A stretch of 64,000 nucleotides of DNA, taken from Spirochaetota bacterium. GTDB lineage: Bacteria; Spirochaetota; Spirochaetia; Treponematales; Treponemataceae. The position numbers and the translations under genes are program-made. The notes beneath the pieces are model-generated. The model saw only the letters and a program-made list of their open reading frames with translations, did not search any database and was not told where the DNA came from. This document shows positions 60,668-64,000 of this stretch, in pieces. How positions within the stretch are numbered: position 1 is the stretch's first letter; every line of letters begins with the position of its first letter. The stretch is from assembly GCA_023398165.1 (NCBI GenBank), contig JAEWSQ010000007.1, positions 310,001 through 374,000 on the forward strand, read 5' to 3'.

Positions 60668-62635
60668 TTACATTCTTTCAGCCAGTTCTTCCCATCTCAA
60701 GTATTTTTCTTCCAGCGCCTTACGTATATTTTCATATTCGCTTCCGTATTGTGCAAGTTTTACATGATTAGTTTCACCGCCTGCGAGGAGCGCATCGAGC
60801 TCTGTAATTCTTTCTTCGAGCAAAGCAATATCGGTTTCGAGCTGTTCAAATTCTTTCTGCTCTTTGAAAGATAATTTTTTCTTATCGCTTTGTATGGATT
60901 GTGTTTTTTTAGCATCTTCTGATTTTAAATTTCTTTCTTTTTCTCTTTCTGTTTTTTTCTCAGTCTCCTGTGCATCTTTAAGTTCATTGCGCAAAAGGAT
61001 GTAGTCTGAGCATTTGCCGACAAAACCCGAAACAGAGCCGTCGTCTTCAAGAATAAAAAGGGTGTCTGCGACCTTGTCCATAAAGTATCGGTCATGGCTT
61101 ACGACGAGGAGGCAGCCCGAAAAACTCTGCAGAAAAGATTCCAGAACTGACATGGTAAAAATATCAAAATCGTTTGTCGGCTCATCGAGTATTAGAAAAT
61201 TGGGGTTTGTCATTAAGAGACGAACGAGGTAGAGTCTTTTTCTTTCCCCGCCTGATAATGTGGACACTTGCGAATACTGTATTTTCCCTTCAAAGCCGAA
61301 TTCTTCAAGCATTAAAGAAGCGCTCAGTGTTTTCCCGTTATTGAGCGTTATGTTTTCAGCTGTTTCCTGTATGTATTCGAGGACGGTGAGGGTGGTGTTT
61401 TCAAAGACGGGATTCTGTTCATAATAGCCGAATGCTGTGTTGTCGCCTTTTATGATAGTTCCGCTGTCCGGATTCACTCTTCCGGTGATGATATTTAAAA
61501 GAGTTGTCTTTCCTGTTCCGTTATCGCCGAATACGCCAATTTTTTCACCCTTGGTAAAGGTGTATGAAAAAGAATCCAGTACAGGGGAAATTTCTCCGTC
61601 TTTACCCCCTTTAGGGTATCCGCCCTTGGGGTAGGCTTTACTGATGCTGTGAAGTTCCAGCACCTTTCCGCCGAGTCTTCTACCCGCAACTTCAAAGCTG
61701 AATCCCTTGTCTTCTTTAAACTTTTCGCGGTTTATCATTGCATGAACTTTATCTATTCTGCTTCTCGATTTTCCTGTTCTGGCGCAGGGTCCCCGTAAGA
61801 GCCAATCCCGTTCTGTTCTTAGTACCGACTCAATTCTTCTGTCGGTGTTTTTTTCTATTTCCGCTTCGATTTCTTTTTTCTCAAGATACTGCGAGTAATT
61901 TCCCGCATAGAGTTTTACCCGTTCTCTGTCGAGTTCATAAATGGTATTGCACACCGCATCAAGAAAGTAGCGGTCATGGGTTACCATGAGTACAGAGCGG
62001 TTTGTCGTCCGCAGGTATTCCTGCAAAAAAAAGATCGTGCTTATGTCGAGGTGGTTTGTCGGTTCATCCAGGAGGAGAAGCTTTGTATCTTCTACGAGAA
62101 CTTGAGCGAGGCAGACTTTTTTTATCATTCCGCCCGATAATGTACTCATCTTCCGCTTAAGATCGTGTATGCCGAGCGTTGTTAAAATGGATTTAATATC
62201 AGATTCATAGTTCCACAGTTCATTGCGGTTCATTGTTTCTGTCAGATCATTACATTCACTGACGAGCGGAAGAGGTATGGATAGTCCCGGATTATTCTGA
62301 GCAAAATCCGTCATCATTGAAAGTATATTTTCATACCGGCGGATAATCCTGAGTTTGGGGCTGTCGCTTATAAAAATATGTTCCTCGATGGTGTGTTCTT
62401 TTTCATATACGGGATTTTGGGGAAGATACGATACGCCTGCTTCCTTATTAATAACTATGCTTCCGCCTTCGCTTTCGAGTGTTCCTGCGATGCACTGGAG
62501 GAGCGTGCTCTTTCCTGAGCCGTTTTTCCCGATGAGGGCAGCCTTGTCCCCTTCATTTAAACCGAAACTTACATCTTTAAATAAGGGTTTTTCACGACCC
62601 ATGCGTGCGATACTGCTGACTGATAAATAATTCAT
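60668..62635 (-). CDS. ABC-F family ATPase (Uup-like)
   Basis: 655 aa soluble protein with two ABC cassettes and no TM segments. First cassette: Walker A GKNGSGKST (about 36-44), signature LSGGM, Walker B LLLLDEPTNHLD. Second: GDNGTGKTT, LSGGERKR, LILDEPTNDFD. The P-site tRNA-interaction linker lies between (about 240-310), and a coiled-coil tail occupies about 555-655, as in Uup. ABC-F proteins act on ribosomes or at DNA-transposition intermediates; antibiotic protection is possible but not implied by sequence. Confidence 0.92.
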   Translation of the reverse strand: MNYLSVSSIARMGREKPLFKDVSFGLNEGDKAALIGKNGSGKSTLLQCIAGTLESEGGSIVINKEAGVSYLPQNPVYEKEHTIEEHIFISDSPKLRIIRRYENILSMMTDFAQNNPGLSIPLPLVSECNDLTETMNRNELWNYESDIKSILTTLGIHDLKRKMSTLSGGMIKKVCLAQVLVEDTKLLLLDEPTNHLDISTIFFLQEYLRTTNRSVLMVTHDRYFLDAVCNTIYELDRERVKLYAGNYSQYLEKKEIEAEIEKNTDRRIESVLRTERDWLLRGPCARTGKSRSRIDKVHAMINREKFKEDKGFSFEVAGRRLGGKVLELHSISKAYPKGGYPKGGKDGEISPVLDSFSYTFTKGEKIGVFGDNGTGKTTLLNIITGRVNPDSGTIIKGDNTAFGYYEQNPVFENTTLTVLEYIQETAENITLNNGKTLSASLMLEEFGFEGKIQYSQVSTLSGGERKRLYLVRLLMTNPNFLILDEPTNDFDIFTMSVLESFLQSFSGCLLVVSHDRYFMDKVADTLFILEDDGSVSGFVGKCSDYILLRNELKDAQETEKKTEREKERNLKSEDAKKTQSIQSDKKKLSFKEQKEFEQLETDIALLEERITELDALLAGGETNHVKLAQYGSEYENIRKALEEKYLRWEELAERM

Positions 62636-62709
62636 ACTTCTTATGAGTATATCAATTTTTATATTTTTTTGATACAGTAGCAGCTATACTATCAATTTCA
62701 GGCGGTTGT

Positions 62710-63639
62710 ATGCTCATCAGCTTTTTATCGGTCGGACAGCAGGTTATCATCCTTTTTCTTCTTATTTCTGTCGGTTTTATCACCGCAAAAAAGGGTTTTT
62801 TTACAAAGGAAAGCATTGCTAACCTTGCAGCGTTTATTTTATATGTGGTGACTCCCTGCGTTATTATTGAATCTTTTAACCGTCCCTTTGATCCTTCAAT
62901 GCTTTCTTCCCTTGTTACCGCACTTCTATGTGCTGTCTTTGTTCATGGTTTGACTATTATCCTCGTATCTTTTTTTATAAAGGATAAAGAGGAATCGAGA
63001 AAAAGAGTTCTTCAGTTCGGTGTGGTTTTTTCTAACTGCGGCTTTATGGCTCTTCCTCTTCAGTCTGCGCTTCTCGGCTCCGACGGTGTCTTTTTCGGCG
63101 CTGCTTTTATAGCTGTCTTTAATATTTTTGTCTGGACATACGGTATTAATCTTATGGACGAAGGTGCAAAATTTCTTGCTTTCAAAAAGATGTTCTTAAA
63201 TCCCGGTGTCATAGGAGTGGGAATCGGACTCCTCTTGTTCTTAACACCGCTTGAACTTCCTTTTTTATTGTTTAAACCTGTGCAGTACTTTGCCGCCCTT
63301 AATACTCCTCTTCCCATGGTTGTTGTCGGGTTTTATCTTTCTCAGATCACAAGTCTTGCTTTTTTTAAAGATACGAAACTGCTGTGGAGCCTCTGTGTAC
63401 GTTTAGTAATAGTACCTCTTCTCAGCCTTGCGGCTTTATACTTTATGGGTGTAAAGGGAGTCCTTCTCACGGCTGTGATAATTGCCGCCTCTGCTCCTAC
63501 CGGAGTGAACACGGTCATGTTTGCGGTGAAGTTTAATAAGGATCCCGCTCTCGCTGTGACCATGGTCTCGGTGTCGACTCTGTTTTCTATTATTACGATG
63601 CCGCTAATTGTCTCTTTTGCCATGTTCCTTGGACGCTGA
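62710..63639 (+). CDS. AEC-family transporter (auxin efflux carrier type)
   Basis: 309 aa, ten TM helices with the AEC pattern: LLISVGFITAKKGFFTKESI at the start, VVFSNCGFMALPLQSALLGS (about 100-119, helix-break region), and ASAPTGVNTVMFAVKFNKDP (about 262-281). Bacterial AEC carriers export or exchange organic acids such as malate; substrate here unknown. Divergent from the ABC-F gene with a 74-base gap. Confidence 0.9.
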   Translation: MLISFLSVGQQVIILFLLISVGFITAKKGFFTKESIANLAAFILYVVTPCVIIESFNRPFDPSMLSSLVTALLCAVFVHGLTIILVSFFIKDKEESRKRVLQFGVVFSNCGFMALPLQSALLGSDGVFFGAAFIAVFNIFVWTYGINLMDEGAKFLAFKKMFLNPGVIGVGIGLLLFLTPLELPFLLFKPVQYFAALNTPLPMVVVGFYLSQITSLAFFKDTKLLWSLCVRLVIVPLLSLAALYFMGVKGVLLTAVIIAASAPTGVNTVMFAVKFNKDPALAVTMVSVSTLFSIITMPLIVSFAMFLGR

Positions 63640-63661
63640 CTTTTTTATGTAAAACTGATAG

Positions 63662-64000
63662 CTACCCGACAGATACAGTGCAGCAAGGGTTTTCTAGTGC
63701 GCTGCGGTTTTCAGAATTTCCTGCTTGTGGTGAAGTGTATAGATGAAGTGAGCCGCCTCTGCAGTGCTTCCAGTAAGGGCAGGATACACATTTCCCTTTT
63801 TTTGCCCAGGAACGGTCCCTCATTATAGAAAATTTATGTTCCCAAATATCCGTAAAATTATCAGTGTATATTGAACCTTGAATGAACTGAGGCTCCCTCA
63901 CGCTAAGGCAGCCTGTGATTGATCCGTCGCACATTACTGAGGCTGTGGATATTCCTGATCTGCAGAAAAAATAGAAATCGCGGACTTTTTTTTCATACAC
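63662..64000 (-). CDS. radical SAM/SPASM-domain protein, N-terminus outside window
   Basis: The visible C-terminal 112 residues contain a SPASM domain: VMCDGSITGCLSVREPQFIQ, GSIYTDNFTDIWEH and KGKCVSCPYWKHCRGGS, which bind auxiliary iron-sulfur clusters. The usual preceding radical SAM domain must lie beyond base 64000. Such enzymes modify peptides or mature proteins; the substrate is not visible. Convergent with the AEC gene. Confidence 0.8.
   Translation of the reverse strand: MYEKKVRDFYFFCRSGISTASVMCDGSITGCLSVREPQFIQGSIYTDNFTDIWEHKFSIMRDRSWAKKGKCVSCPYWKHCRGGSLHLYTSPQAGNSENRSALENPCCTVSVG

Overview
The window reads as chromosomal DNA of an anaerobic spirochaete, probably Treponema-like. This is inferred from moderate-to-low GC, sugar-binding proteins with an ...FAGGKKEG leader, many ankyrin and lipoprotein genes, a 2-oxoacid:ferredoxin oxidoreductase operon, a TrpR/YerC-type repressor and AmmeMemoRadiSam genes. 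No rRNA marker is present, so the placement is tentative. About 55 genes are supported, plus one tRNA, several promoters and terminators, and an unusually rich set of repeats.

Layout. 1-1.8 kb: rpsP-khpA-rimM-trmD translation operon (minus). 1.9-9.8 kb: a minus-strand envelope cluster (two exported proteins of unknown function, a predicted outer-membrane protein, an exported serine hydrolase, an FtsX/MacB-type ABC exporter), divergent from a membrane-anchored LuxR-type regulator at 10 kb. 11-17.7 kb: PadR/HAAS pair, phosphatase, frameshifted lipoprotein, ankyrin protein, TatD, TrpR-like repressor. 17.8-33.8 kb: large ankyrin lipoprotein, OmpA-like protein, HD-GYP phosphodiesterase, an Fe-S scaffold/GGGtGRT pair, lipid kinase and acyltransferase, RNA methylase, a MEMO-AMMECR1 fusion with its radical SAM partner, polysaccharide deacetylase, and a DUF763 protein.

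33.8-41.3 kb is a defence segment: a RelE/ParE-Phd toxin-antitoxin pair followed by a complete four-gene Wadjet anti-plasmid operon (jetABCD, type II-like). 41.8-50.5 kb: DMT transporter, tRNA-Gly(CCC), KOR ferredoxin oxidoreductase operon, sugar ABC importer with a duplicated promoter block, and a small lipoprotein. 50.7-60.6 kb is an accessory segment: a cupin regulator and two related lipoprotein/TonB-receptor loci facing each other, with a pentanucleotide repeat before one lipoprotein gene, a homopolymer frameshift in the other, and a broken HicB antitoxin. This segment is bracketed by inverted copies of a multi-hairpin repeat. 60.7-64 kb: ABC-F ATPase, AEC transporter, and a partial SPASM protein.

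The least explained signals are non-coding: a repeat of about 170 bp whose hairpin stems change in a compensated way around a conserved AGGA loop; two long perfect palindromes sharing one core; a second dispersed repeat that forms the 3' ends of jetD and the DMT gene; and a recurrent promoter layout that predicts leaderless mRNAs for several genes, including jetA.
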